64,000 nt of DNA, taken from assembly GCA_002118135.1 (NCBI GenBank), contig BDIU01000080.1:124001-188000 (forward strand), read 5' to 3'. This document shows positions 55,423 to 64,000 of the stretch, one piece after another. The notes beneath the pieces were generated by a model. That model worked only from the letters and a program-made list of their open reading frames with translations. It made no database searches and was not told the DNA's origin. The DNA comes from Trebouxia sp. TZW2008 (Eukaryota; Chlorophyta; Trebouxiophyceae; Trebouxiales; Trebouxiaceae). Each line of letters starts with the position of its first letter. The stretch's first letter is position 1. The position numbers and the translations under genes are program-made.

Positions 55423-58400
55423 CTACAACTTGGGTGCAACACGCTTCTCAAACTTCCTCTGTAGCCTGCTAGCAATCTCGTCCATAAATGGGGTTGTTGT
55501 GAGGTACTGGTCAGGAGTGACCTTGTTTGTACCATGCACACAAATAGCTAGATCCTTTGTCATGTGCCCAGCTTGGATTGTTTCAATCACTCCCTCCTCT
55601 AGGGACGTGCAAAAGTCTATGAGTTCTTGGTTGTCATCTAGCTTGCCTCGCTGAGCAAGGCCTCTGGTCCATGCAAAGATGCTGGCTACTGGATTGGTGG
55701 ACGTGGGATTTCCCTTCTGGTACTCCCTCCAATGTCGCGTCACAGTTCCTGCAGGCTCGCACACAAAGTCAGCCATTTTTTTGCGGCACAATTGCTTGAC
55801 TGTTGCTTCGACATATGATCGTGGCGATTTCCCAAAGCTTGCTTGTCAGTGCAGTTTTGGGGATCAGCTTTCAGATAACCAACTAAGTAAAGTCAGCCAT
55901 GGCTGCAGAACATTGTAATCTTCATCTGCTTCTGCTGTTCTTCCCTTTTATGTCAGCATCAGGGCAGTATGTGAGATCCAAATGCACATGCTCAATCAGA
56001 TTTCATGAACTGCTAGCTGGTGGATATCTGTTTGCAGAGGGCACACTATATTGAATAGAACGCAGCTGCTTGCATACGGCACACCATTGAGCTTGAGCCT
56101 CAGCGATACGACCATCAGGGCACAGTAGCACACAGGGTCCCGTCATGACGCCTAGCGACAGTGGCCTTCTCTGTGTAGAGTAACAGGAAATTTTACCGTG
56201 GGCAGCTTCGGCCTCTACAGTGCGGCCATCTGGACACAGCAGCACACTGGTCATTAGGCCTAGGGAGCCATAGCCCTGAGCCACAATGTCTGACTGCACA
56301 TCACCGTCATAGTTCTTGCATGCCCACACAAAGCCGCCCTCTGACTTGAGTGCCTGCAGTGCAAAATCTAACATTCAGCCTATGCAAAGCACAGGTTACT
56401 ATGAATTGAATGCCTGCAGTACAATGTTATGTCGAGACTGGAACAACAGACAGTTTTGTGTATTGGAGTGCCTTCCTTACAGGAATTTGATGTTTCAAGA
56501 GACAAAAGACTACAAGATCAAACGTCACAATTGCAAGGCAAGTCACGAGAACGGATCAGCAGCAGCTGCACCAAGTTTGCCATGCATTGACTGAAAGCCA
56601 TCGCACTTGACAGATTGATTTACGTATATATTGAGCTATTTACTGATGCCTTTGGGAGTTGATTACGAAGCAGCAGACCCACCTGTGCAATCATGTGATC
56701 AGTTAGGCGGTGCTCACACCAAATGCATGCCGCAATTTTGATTGAGTATGTATGAACATGCAGCAGCCCGCGCAGAGGAACAGGAGGAAAACCAGAAGAC
56801 TCATGTGTGTAACCATGGCATGAATGACTTGACGCTCATTCCAAATAGCTAGCTTCTCATGCATGCATGCACGGACAGACAGCAGCCCAGGAGGAAGAAG
56901 AGGATTAGAGATCAAGAGACTCAACTGTGCTACCATGTCGTCAATGAGGGGGTGCTTGACCCAAAGCCCTGGCTTCTCATGCATGAATGAACATGCAGTA
57001 GCTAATATACAAGAAGAGGATTGAAGTGTGGAAAATTCACCTGTGCAACCATGTCATCAATGAGGCGGTGTTCATACCAGATACCTAGCTTCTCAAACTG
57101 CTGCCTGTAGCTGTCCTCATACATTTGCTGGAAGATTTGCAAGAATCTGCCGTCATAGACCTTCAAGATCGTGTTCTTTGTGGACAAATACAAAGGCCTG
57201 CAAACAAGCATCAGTTGCCATCAGTGTGCAGTAACAGCAGTGCCTGACCGCATGGCATTAACATGCTGCTGCATCAGTTGTCAAAACTGCAGGCAGCATC
57301 AAGTTGCATCATCCTTTGGCAGCACTGCGCCACTTGCTGAACAGCATAAGTCACTTTCGCAGCCCTGTACGCTAAGGCAACAGCACTTGAGAAGTTAGGC
57401 CTCCTGCCTCTGACCACAGCAGAGTCTGACCACAGCAGAGTGTCCTTGAACAAACAATGATTTCAGACTCATCAACAAGGCTGAGTTTCTTGTGATGAAG
57501 TTGCAAGCGTTTGAATGCCTGCGAGTGCAATGCCCTTGGGGGAGTTGAGCTGTCACACGATTGCATGCCTGTTAAAGTTAACAGGACAGCCAGGCGGTTC
57601 CCCACCATTTCTTGGACATGGCATACTCAAATGAGGCCTTGACAAATGTGTTGATGCATTGCTCAATGTGGTACAAGCCTATGTCAACCCCGGGCGCACT
57701 GAACTGCTGCGTTTCCCAACTCTTTTGCTCACGTCTCTGTTGGAAACAGGTTGTTGGAAACAGGTTGTTGGAAACAGGTCACAAACAAAAGGCATCCTGA
57801 CCTTTCCTTGTATAAGGCATACTCAAATGAGGCCTTGGCAAAGCCCTTGATGGATTCCTCAGTGTGATACATGCCCACGCTAACCCGTGGTCCATCACAC
57901 TGCTGAAGTTTACAATCCACTTGCTCACATCACATTTCACATGACAGAAGCATCCTCACCATTTCTTGTCCAAAGCGTACTTAAACGAGGCCTTGGCAAA
58001 GCCCTTGATGGATTTCCTCAGTGTGATACATGCCCACGCTAAGCCGTGGTCCATCACACTGCTGAAGTTTACAATTCACTTGCTCACATCACATTTCACA
58101 TGACAGAAGCATCCTCACCATTTCTTGTCCAAAGCGTACTCAAATGAGGCCTTGGCAAAGCCCTTGATGGATTCCTCAGTGTTGTACATGCCCATGCCGA
58201 CTCCTGGTCCATCAAATTGCTGCACTTCCCATTTCTGCTGTTGACCGCCACCATCAGGAGTGAACACCAGCTCTAGTTTGCCGGGCTCTTTAACTAGTAG
58301 ATCTGTTGCCCTGTACTGGTCCCCAAAGGCATGCCTGCAAACATTGCACAGGCCAGACTGATGCAATACTGGGATTGCATCAGGTACCATTAGCACTGGC

Positions 58401-58908
58401 ATCATGAGTGAACACCAGCTGTAGCTTGCCAGGCTCTTTCACCAGCAGATCTGTCGCCCTGTATTGGTCTCCAAAAGCATGCCTGTGTTAAGCACAAAGG
58501 TCTTACTGAACCAATGCTGGCAATGATTCAGAAAATTCTAATGGCATTAATTGACATCAGGAGTGAACACCAATTCTAGCTTGCCAGGCAGCTTGACCAG
58601 CAGATCTGTAGCTCTGTACTGGTCTCCGAAGGCGTGCCTGCATCAACCACACAGGGCATCTAAAGTCAATGCTAGCGCTGAGACACTATAATCAAGAGGT
58701 GAACACTAGCTTAATTTTGCCAGGCTGCATCACTGGCAGGTTCGTCGCCCTGTGCTGGTCTGTGAAGGCAAGCCTGCAGCCACCATTCAGCCCTTGCTCA
58801 ATAAATGCTTCCACTGAGGCAGGCATCAGAAATGCGTCATGCATCATGTCATTTCAGGGTTGATGATTGAGCCAGATGCATTCATGGAAGAGTGTGCAAA
58901 GGCTTGAG

Positions 58909-58953
<45 letters not shown>

Positions 58954-60357
58954 CACTCATGACAACAGCACTACCTGTTACACTAGACCTCATGCCAGGC
59001 ATGCACAGCATGACGCAGACAGCAGCGTCTGCAGCAGGAAGACCAGTGGCAACAGCAGCTTGTATAACAGTACCTGCCAACAACAATGGGTCTCTTCCAG
59101 CCAGGCACCAGCCTAGGCACATTGTCCACAACAATGGGTTCCCTGAAGACTGTGCCATTCAGAATGTTACGGATGGTGCCGTTGGGGCTCCTCCACATCT
59201 TCTTCAGCTTGAACTCTTTCACTCTGGCCTCGTCTGGTGTGATGGTGGCACATTTGATGCCCACACCATTGGCCTGTCAGACCACGAGACGTTGATCATG
59301 CATATGTTGTACTTATTTCATTTTTGACTCGTTCTGGCTTTGTTTTTGCACTTTATTTGCAATCTGTTTGTGCATGTAGTGAGACATACTTTGTAAGCGT
59401 TCATGACCATTGCCAGCTGAAAGGGCAGGCAGCTGATTCCGCTGATTGCTCTGAACAGCGCAGGATGCATCTGGCAAGCTTTGCAGATGCTGTCTTGCGC
59501 ACAGCACCAATGAAGGCATGTGACATGGTTGCTGGCATGTCAACTTAGTCAATGCACTGGTGTGGACTGTCATAGCATATGCAGGAAAAATATTTTTCTC
59601 TGCTAGGCAACATAGGGACCACCCACCAAGATTGCATGGGCAGCGTCATGCGTCACTTTGTCATCGGTGTTGTCACGGTTTGGCAGCCCAAGGTCATAGT
59701 ATTCTATCTTCAGGTCTACAAATGGAAGAATGAGCTGCATACATCAGAATGTGCAGTGAGGCTAAGCAATGCCCTTGCTCTTTGCTACGTGATTGGCAAT
59801 CTATGCTACGCAAATGCATCACAGAAGCCAGTGAATAGTCTGTCTAGCAATTGCAAGCATTGCTTCTGTGATTCACCTTTTTCTTGATGTCATCCCAGAT
59901 AACCCTGCATCCAAGCAGCAATTGTAGCTTAGACAACATTGACCAGTCGCAATGCATGCTGATTGAGCTTGCGGCAAGCCTGCCCTTGAGGGTCGGTGCA
60001 TTCAGCAAGGGGCGATGTGCATGGTACAGCATGCAACATGCAACGCACACATGAGGCAACGTGCTGAGTCAAATAGCATGCTGCTGAAGCACACTTGCAT
60101 ACCTTGTCATCTCGTCTCCGTCAAGATCCACAATGGCATTCTTTACTTTGATTTTGGTGAAGGTCTTGTCTCCTACAGCATCCAGAAAATTTGGCTTGGA
60201 GTGGTCAACTGTTAGCACTTGAGCTGCCGTAGGACAAGGCATGCAAACCTGGCTGCGCGGAAGAGGCGGCGGCCATGGAAATGTGGCGTCTGGCAAAGCT
60301 TCCTGTGTTGTTTGCTGAGAGCTGTGTAAAAGCACGCTGCGACAAGCTTCTTAGCAT
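55423..60357 (-). CDS. IDH: NADP-dependent isocitrate dehydrogenase, probably mitochondrial
   Basis: The enzyme converts isocitrate and NADP+ to 2-oxoglutarate, CO2 and NADPH. Minus-strand exons: 60357-60249 (presequence), about 60208-60103, 59904-59877 (28 nt), 59734-59627, 59273-59074, 58334-58119, 57197-57041, 56353-56197 and 55748-55423. The sum is 1,407 nt, about 468 residues. Motifs: [126 protein letters not shown] and [30 protein letters not shown]. The first exon reads [17 protein letters not shown] and [15 protein letters not shown], Arg/Ser-rich without acidic residues, like a mitochondrial presequence. It joins the body only through a 25- or 40-nt intron or a frame slip. An uninterrupted alternative starts at ATG 60335. 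The body is certain, the 5' end is not. Confidence 0.5.
56045..56155 (-). pseudogene. Donor-side copy of IDH exon 56353-56197
   Basis: The minus strand reads LGVMTGP...[15 protein letters not shown], against the real [23 protein letters not shown]. It lies downstream of the exon in gene direction and has lost the donor. Confidence 0.5.
56680..57000 (-). pseudogene. Three donor-side copies of IDH exon 57197-57041
   Basis: Copies at about 56930-56990, 56805-56870 and 56685-56745 repeat the exon end ([17 protein letters not shown]), for example as [15 protein letters not shown] and [15 protein letters not shown]. Period is about 125-130 bp. Donor remnants follow each. Confidence 0.5.
57600..58075 (-). 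pseudogene. Three donor-side copies of IDH exon 58334-58119
   Basis: Copies at about 57958-58072, 57805-57915 and 57605-57715 repeat the exon end ([20 protein letters not shown]). The first two are nearly identical to each other over more than 100 bp, so duplication is recent. The tandem TTGGAAACAGGTTG (three times, 57739-57778) lies between two of them. Confidence 0.5.
58396..58790 (-). pseudogene. Three acceptor-side copies of IDH exon 58334-58119
   Basis: Copies at about 58400-58486, 58563-58640 and 58698-58775 repeat the exon start ([20 protein letters not shown]) with an acceptor-like CAG. Variants read [20 protein letters not shown] and [20 protein letters not shown]. Together with the donor-side copies this exon is flanked on both sides. 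Confidence 0.5.
58910..58953 (+). repeat. (CAG)14 microsatellite in an IDH intron
   Basis: An uninterrupted CAG run on the + strand (CTG on the coding strand) lies in the intron between exons 59273-59074 and 58334-58119. It is not coding. Confidence 0.5.
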
Positions 60358-60879
60358 GCTCCCACGGACAGTGGTAGACACGGTTCGCTCTGTGCAGTGA
60401 GATGACCTTATGTTGGCATGTCTGTGCGATCGAAACTTCTCGCAGTCGAGCCTGCAAACGATAAGCCGCAGCGCTCCCAGATGCAGTGCAGCAAAAAACA
60501 GTCAACGCACATGCCTTACTAAAAAGCTAAGACTACTTCGGTCAAGGTCTGCCCGCTGTGATTGATGACTGCAGGGCTCGACTGCAAGGCTTGACTGTAA
60601 CTTGGCACTTGCGCTTTAGCAATACGCCGTTGAAAGTGAAGACAATCCCGGGCGTTTCGTGTTGTTGACCTCCGAACTTTTGGCATCGCCTTGCCATGCT
60701 CGGTCACAGTGGCACGTAGCGGCTCTGCGACAGTCTGTACGATGTCGATTTGAAGTAGACATGCACATGTCATATGTAATGAGTTCCGACATCAGCTTTG
60801 CGAAGCAGCGGGCTCGCGGTGCACACTGCCTGCATGTCTACTGATCACTCGGCTTGAACGGACCGCAATCCAGCAAGCT
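60358..60879. promoter_or_regulatory. Divergent promoter region, IDH / PfkB kinase
   Basis: It is 522 bp between two opposed start codons. No gene is recognised. The central part is richer in CG dinucleotides than the introns, and no TATA box stands out. Confidence 0.5.
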
Positions 60880-63800
60880 ATGCCCGGTGTACCAGTTTTG
60901 ATCGGTGGCATGAACCTAGATGTGCAGGTGATGGGCTTTGGGCGACTTGCTGATACCGATAAACACTAACTCAGCATGCCTGTGCCTGCTGATAACTAAC
61001 AAGTGCTTACCATGCAGGCTGTGCCTGCAGTCTCTCACACCACTCAGCCTGGCGGCACTGTGCCTGGCCAAATCAAAATGACCAGTGGTGGTGTAGCAAG
61101 AAATGTTGCAGAATGTCTGGCGTCATTGTTGGGGTGAGACTGCCATCATGCATGCATAGCATCAAGCTCTAGCCACAGAATTGTGTCCTTTCGTGTCAGC
61201 ATCATCAAGCCATGTAGTTGTATCCTTCCATGTCAGCATCATCAAGCCATGTAGTTGTATCCTTTTATGTCAGCATCATCACGCCATGTAGTTGTATTCT
61301 TTCATGTCAGCATCATCAAGCCATGTAGACAAAGTCTTTTGTTGTCAGCATCAAAAAGCCATGTAAGCGTAGCATTCTGTTGTCAGCGTCATCAAGCCAT
61401 GCACCCTCTCATTCTTTTGTTTTGTACGCATGCACTAATGATCAGGATGACATGAGCACTTGTTTGGTGACAGAGCAGAAGGCCCACCGTTGCTGGTCAG
61501 TGTCATCGGCAAGGACCGCGCTGGGGACCTGCTGCTACAACATTGGGGCAGTTTGCAGCTGCCCTGTGAGGGCATCCTGCAGAAGGTGGGTGTGCCAACA
61601 TCTATGACCTCCTATACCTTTGATCAAGGTAATGGTCATGATCAGTGTAGTGCAATCTTCCGCATTGCGCTGATGCAGCACTTCATTGCACTGTGTAGGA
61701 ACTGTACTGCATTGCAGTCCTCTGCCTGTAAGCTTGTGCACAATTGCTGACTGCCATATCTTGTTTGCAGCACACAGCAGTGGCATAAACTGGGAATTAC
61801 TGCCTGTGCATTATCGCTCGTGACCAACAGCAGCCGCGCAACAGACAGCACAGACAGCTTCAGCACAATCTAAGCTGCAGACACCCTCAGCTCACCAGCT
61901 GAGGCACCACATTCCCTCGTGATTCATGTCACAGGGTACAAACAAGCACACAGCAGCGTTGACTGTCTTCTGTCTGTGAAGCATGTAAGTCAGTGCGAGC
62001 ACAATGAACCACTTTGTCCACAAACGTTCATTGCCAGCCCGCACATAGACTCAAAGCATAACAGCCTCACCTTGTCAATCAGCTTTTGCCAACCCAGCTG
62101 ACAATTTGTTGTCAATACTAGGATACTTGTGCAGGTGGCGGTGTTGCTGCATCTGTGGCAGATGTCAGAACTGTAGAAGACCATCTGAAACCGTCTGATC
62201 TGCAGCCTTTCCACAGTCAAATCCAGGATGCAAGCATTGTCATGCTTGACGCCAACCTATGCACCGAAACCCTTGAGGTGAGGATGCAATTGCACATAAC
62301 AGAGCAGGCACCATTGCTACAGGCTGCTGCTGTGCATTGAAAGGCAATGCCAGTTCTGAGGCCGCATTGGCTGAGATGCACTCACGACACTGGAGCTCAA
62401 TCTTGGTTTGTAGACAATCAGCTATCTTCAAGCTTGATTGGGGTTTCAAACAGTTGAAGACTGTCAAAACAGCTTATTGATGCATAAGTGTCTTCACAAA
62501 ATCAAATGTGTCATTGGGAGTGCATTCTGTGGTTGCTCTTTCTGATCTGCTGTAAGGTAGACAATGTGCTTTTGTCTGAAGCAAACATACAAAGTGTTGC
62601 TTCAGAAGGCAAGCAACAGACAGCAATTGATACCTGCCAGCAGCAATTTCACTGATTTTACCCTTGTAGGCAGCATGCCATGTGGCGTAAGCAGCGCTTG
62701 TGTGTGTTTGGTTTGAGTCAGTCTCTGTGCCCAAGTCAGTCAAAGCAAGCAGAGTGCTCGATTGCCTGATATACTTCACCCCACCTGTGCATGAGCTCAT
62801 ACTCGTGGCAACAGCTGTGGACCCAACACACAGCGGTGAAGCAGCAAACATGCCTGTTGTGACTATGATTGTTGACCTTGCAGGCAGCATGCCAAGTGGC
62901 CAAAGCGGCACATGTGCCTGTTTGGTTTGAGCCAGTCTCTGTACCGAAGTCTATCAGAGCAAGCAGAGTGCTTGATTGCCTCACATACATCTCCCCAAAC
63001 GCGCATGAGCTCATAGCCATGGCCACAGCTGTGGACCCAACACACAGCAGAGAGGCAGCAAACAAGCTGCTGTTGCACTTGGCTGCTGGCAGCAGTATGT
63101 CAGCTGCGTCGCAGTTGCATGCTTTGGCGCCTTTCCTCTTGTCTGTGCTCAAGGTCAGTCTCTTGATATCTGAGCAGAATACACAAACAGCTGTATACAT
63201 CACCCTATCACCCTCCAAAATAGTCGCGAGCCTGCTCTGTTAGCATGGTTGCCAAACAGTACAGGCTGTTTTGTCTTGTCTGCTCACTCTAAAAGTTGGG
63301 CAGGTCAAGTCATGCCTGGCAACTATATACATTGGCCTCTCACCTCCCAAAATAGCCACATACACGAGCCCAGCGCTGATGCATGTTTTGCTTGTTGCCT
63401 GCAGTTGTGAAATACAAGGGTGTGCATTGATGCAGCATATGCACTGCTGTTCACCTGCTGTTCCAGATTGCACTTTTTGCCCTGCCTCTGTCATGCAAGC
63501 AAGATGGGGCAAGGACGCCGCGCTTGTCTGTAGGCAGGCTGCAAGCACATCATGCTTGCGTCACAAATCTCCAATTTTGTGTCCTATTTTGCTGTCCACA
63601 TACAGCACTTGTTGTTGCTTTAGGCAGGCTGCAAGTAGACCATGCTGAGTTGGCAAGCTCCCTTTGTTTGCGGAATCTAGATTGAGCACTGTGTTTGTGT
63701 GCCTGACAGGCTGCCAGCAATTAGTGCTAAGTACATGAACTCATTTGCTTCAGGCATGGCACTTGCTGTTGCCTCAGGCAGGCTGCCAATACATCATGCT

Positions 63801-64000
63801 AAGCCCAAGTTTCATCCCTTTGCGCAATCCAGATAGGGCACTTGTAACATGGCACAAACATTTTACTTCAGACATGTTCTGTGTTGCTTCAGGCAGGCTG
63901 TGAGTACATCATGTTGACTCTGGGTTCCCAGGGCGCAGCACTCTGCACGTTTGAGTCACACCATGATGACAGTAGTGGCATCAAAGTACACCACCTTTCA
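60880..64000 (+). CDS. PfkB-family kinase resembling pseudouridine kinase, incomplete at right edge
   Basis: PfkB kinases phosphorylate sugars or nucleosides; the eukaryotic branch with this pattern includes pseudouridine kinase. Exons I support: 60880-60927, 61018-61133, 61474-61585, 62135-62277, 62884-63153 and 63893 to past 64000. Motifs: MPGVPVLIGGMNLDVQ (beta strand and substrate Asp), TSGGVARNVAECLASLLGAE (family signature 1), VSVIGKDRAGDLLLQHW, GGVAASVADVRTVEDHL, IVMLDANLC, VPVWFEPVSVPKSIRASRVL, YISPNAHELIAMATAV and YIMLTLGSQGAALC. The anion-hole and catalytic Asp region lies beyond the window. Between 61585 and 62135 at least one exon is missing from my model; candidate acceptors before CACAGCAG at about 61771 and 61951 are themselves repeat copies and do not settle the phase. 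Family assignment is firm, substrate is inference. Confidence 0.5.
61190..61405 (+). repeat. 37-bp tandem repeat, about 5.5 copies, in PfkB intron 2
   Basis: GTCAGCATCATCAAGCCATG recurs at about 61195, 61232, 61269, 61306, 61343 and 61382 with a 37-39-bp period. Divergence is low in the first four units. Confidence 0.5.
62640..62860 (+). pseudogene. Acceptor-side copy of PfkB exon 62884-63153
   Basis: About 185 nt of the exon start recur 214 bp upstream (VWFESVSVPKSVKASRVLD against the real VWFEPVSVPKSIRASRVLD). The copy has an in-frame TAA (GTGGCGTAAGCAGCG) and TAG in place of the CAG acceptor, so it cannot be used. Confidence 0.5.
63525..63800 (+). pseudogene. Four short acceptor-side copies of PfkB exon 63893 onward
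   Basis: Copies at about 63532, 63621, 63707 and 63777 share GGCAGGCTGC and ACATCATGCT with the real start (GCAGGCTGTGAGTACATCAT). Spacing is 70-116 bp. Each carries about 30-60 nt of exon at most. Confidence 0.5.

Noticed and set aside
62640..62860. A genuine PfkB exon
   Set aside because: It has an in-frame TAA and a TAG instead of an AG-preceded pyrimidine acceptor. The intact version follows at 62884.
1..64000. tRNA, rRNA or snoRNA genes
   Set aside because: I looked for clover-leaf box motifs and conserved rRNA stretches and saw none I could support by eye. A covariance-model search would be decisive.
1..64000. A full-length retrotransposon or LTR pair
   Set aside because: No reverse transcriptase, integrase or gag-like frame and no long terminal direct repeats were seen.

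Overview
The window is nuclear DNA of a eukaryote, most likely a green alga. Every gene recognised is a split, housekeeping-type gene with GT-AG introns. TGTAA motifs, the green-algal poly(A) signal, lie 180-260 bases after several stop codons. A short internal run of TTTAGGG, the plant and chlorophyte telomere unit, sits at 35179-35199. Base composition is near 50% GC with frequent CAG/CTG runs. I cannot assign a genus.

Layout, left to right. (1) 1-23450, + strand: the 3' part of a Notchless (NLE1/Rsa4) WD40 gene, whose six visible exons float in very large introns. (2) 23451-26593: intergenic DNA with a perfect 26-bp palindrome and one small ORF of uncertain, possibly hAT-transposase, origin. 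(3) 26594-29568, +: tyrosyl-DNA phosphodiesterase 2 (TDP2), seven exons. (4) 29992-32522, -: a 2-oxoglutarate/Fe(II) oxygenase of the isopenicillin-N-synthase fold, five exons, separated by only 125 bp from (5) 32648-51209, +: SKI3/TTC37, the TPR scaffold of the Ski complex, 26 exons giving a 1,760-residue model. (6) 52227-54964, +: ribonucleotide reductase small subunit R2, nine exons. (7) 55423-60357, -: NADP-dependent isocitrate dehydrogenase with a probable mitochondrial presequence. (8) 60880 to the window edge, +: a PfkB-family kinase resembling pseudouridine kinase, incomplete.

The genes do not form a pathway. They act in 60S ribosome maturation, DNA repair, cytoplasmic RNA decay, dNTP synthesis and NADPH supply. 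All complete models close in frame when exons are joined at GT-AG (twice possibly GC-AG) sites. That is the main evidence that the exon chains are right.

The striking feature is the intron DNA. In six of the seven multi-exon genes other than the oxygenase and TDP2 pattern noted below, and clearly in five (NLE1, SKI3, R2, IDH, PfkB), real exons are flanked by tandem, decaying copies of their own ends. Copies upstream of an exon carry intron plus acceptor plus the first part of the exon. Copies downstream carry the last part of the exon plus donor plus intron. Only the copy continuous with the rest of the exon stays open. Deeper in the NLE1 introns lie older-looking arrays of 150-300-bp units, each intron segment with its own repeat family and no visible exon sequence. 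I read this as introns that grow by repeated tandem duplication across exon-intron junctions. Some dispersed repeats are shared between introns of different genes. [Format note: the answer as first written gave no confidence values; every confidence of 0.5 is a placeholder required by the schema, not an estimate.]
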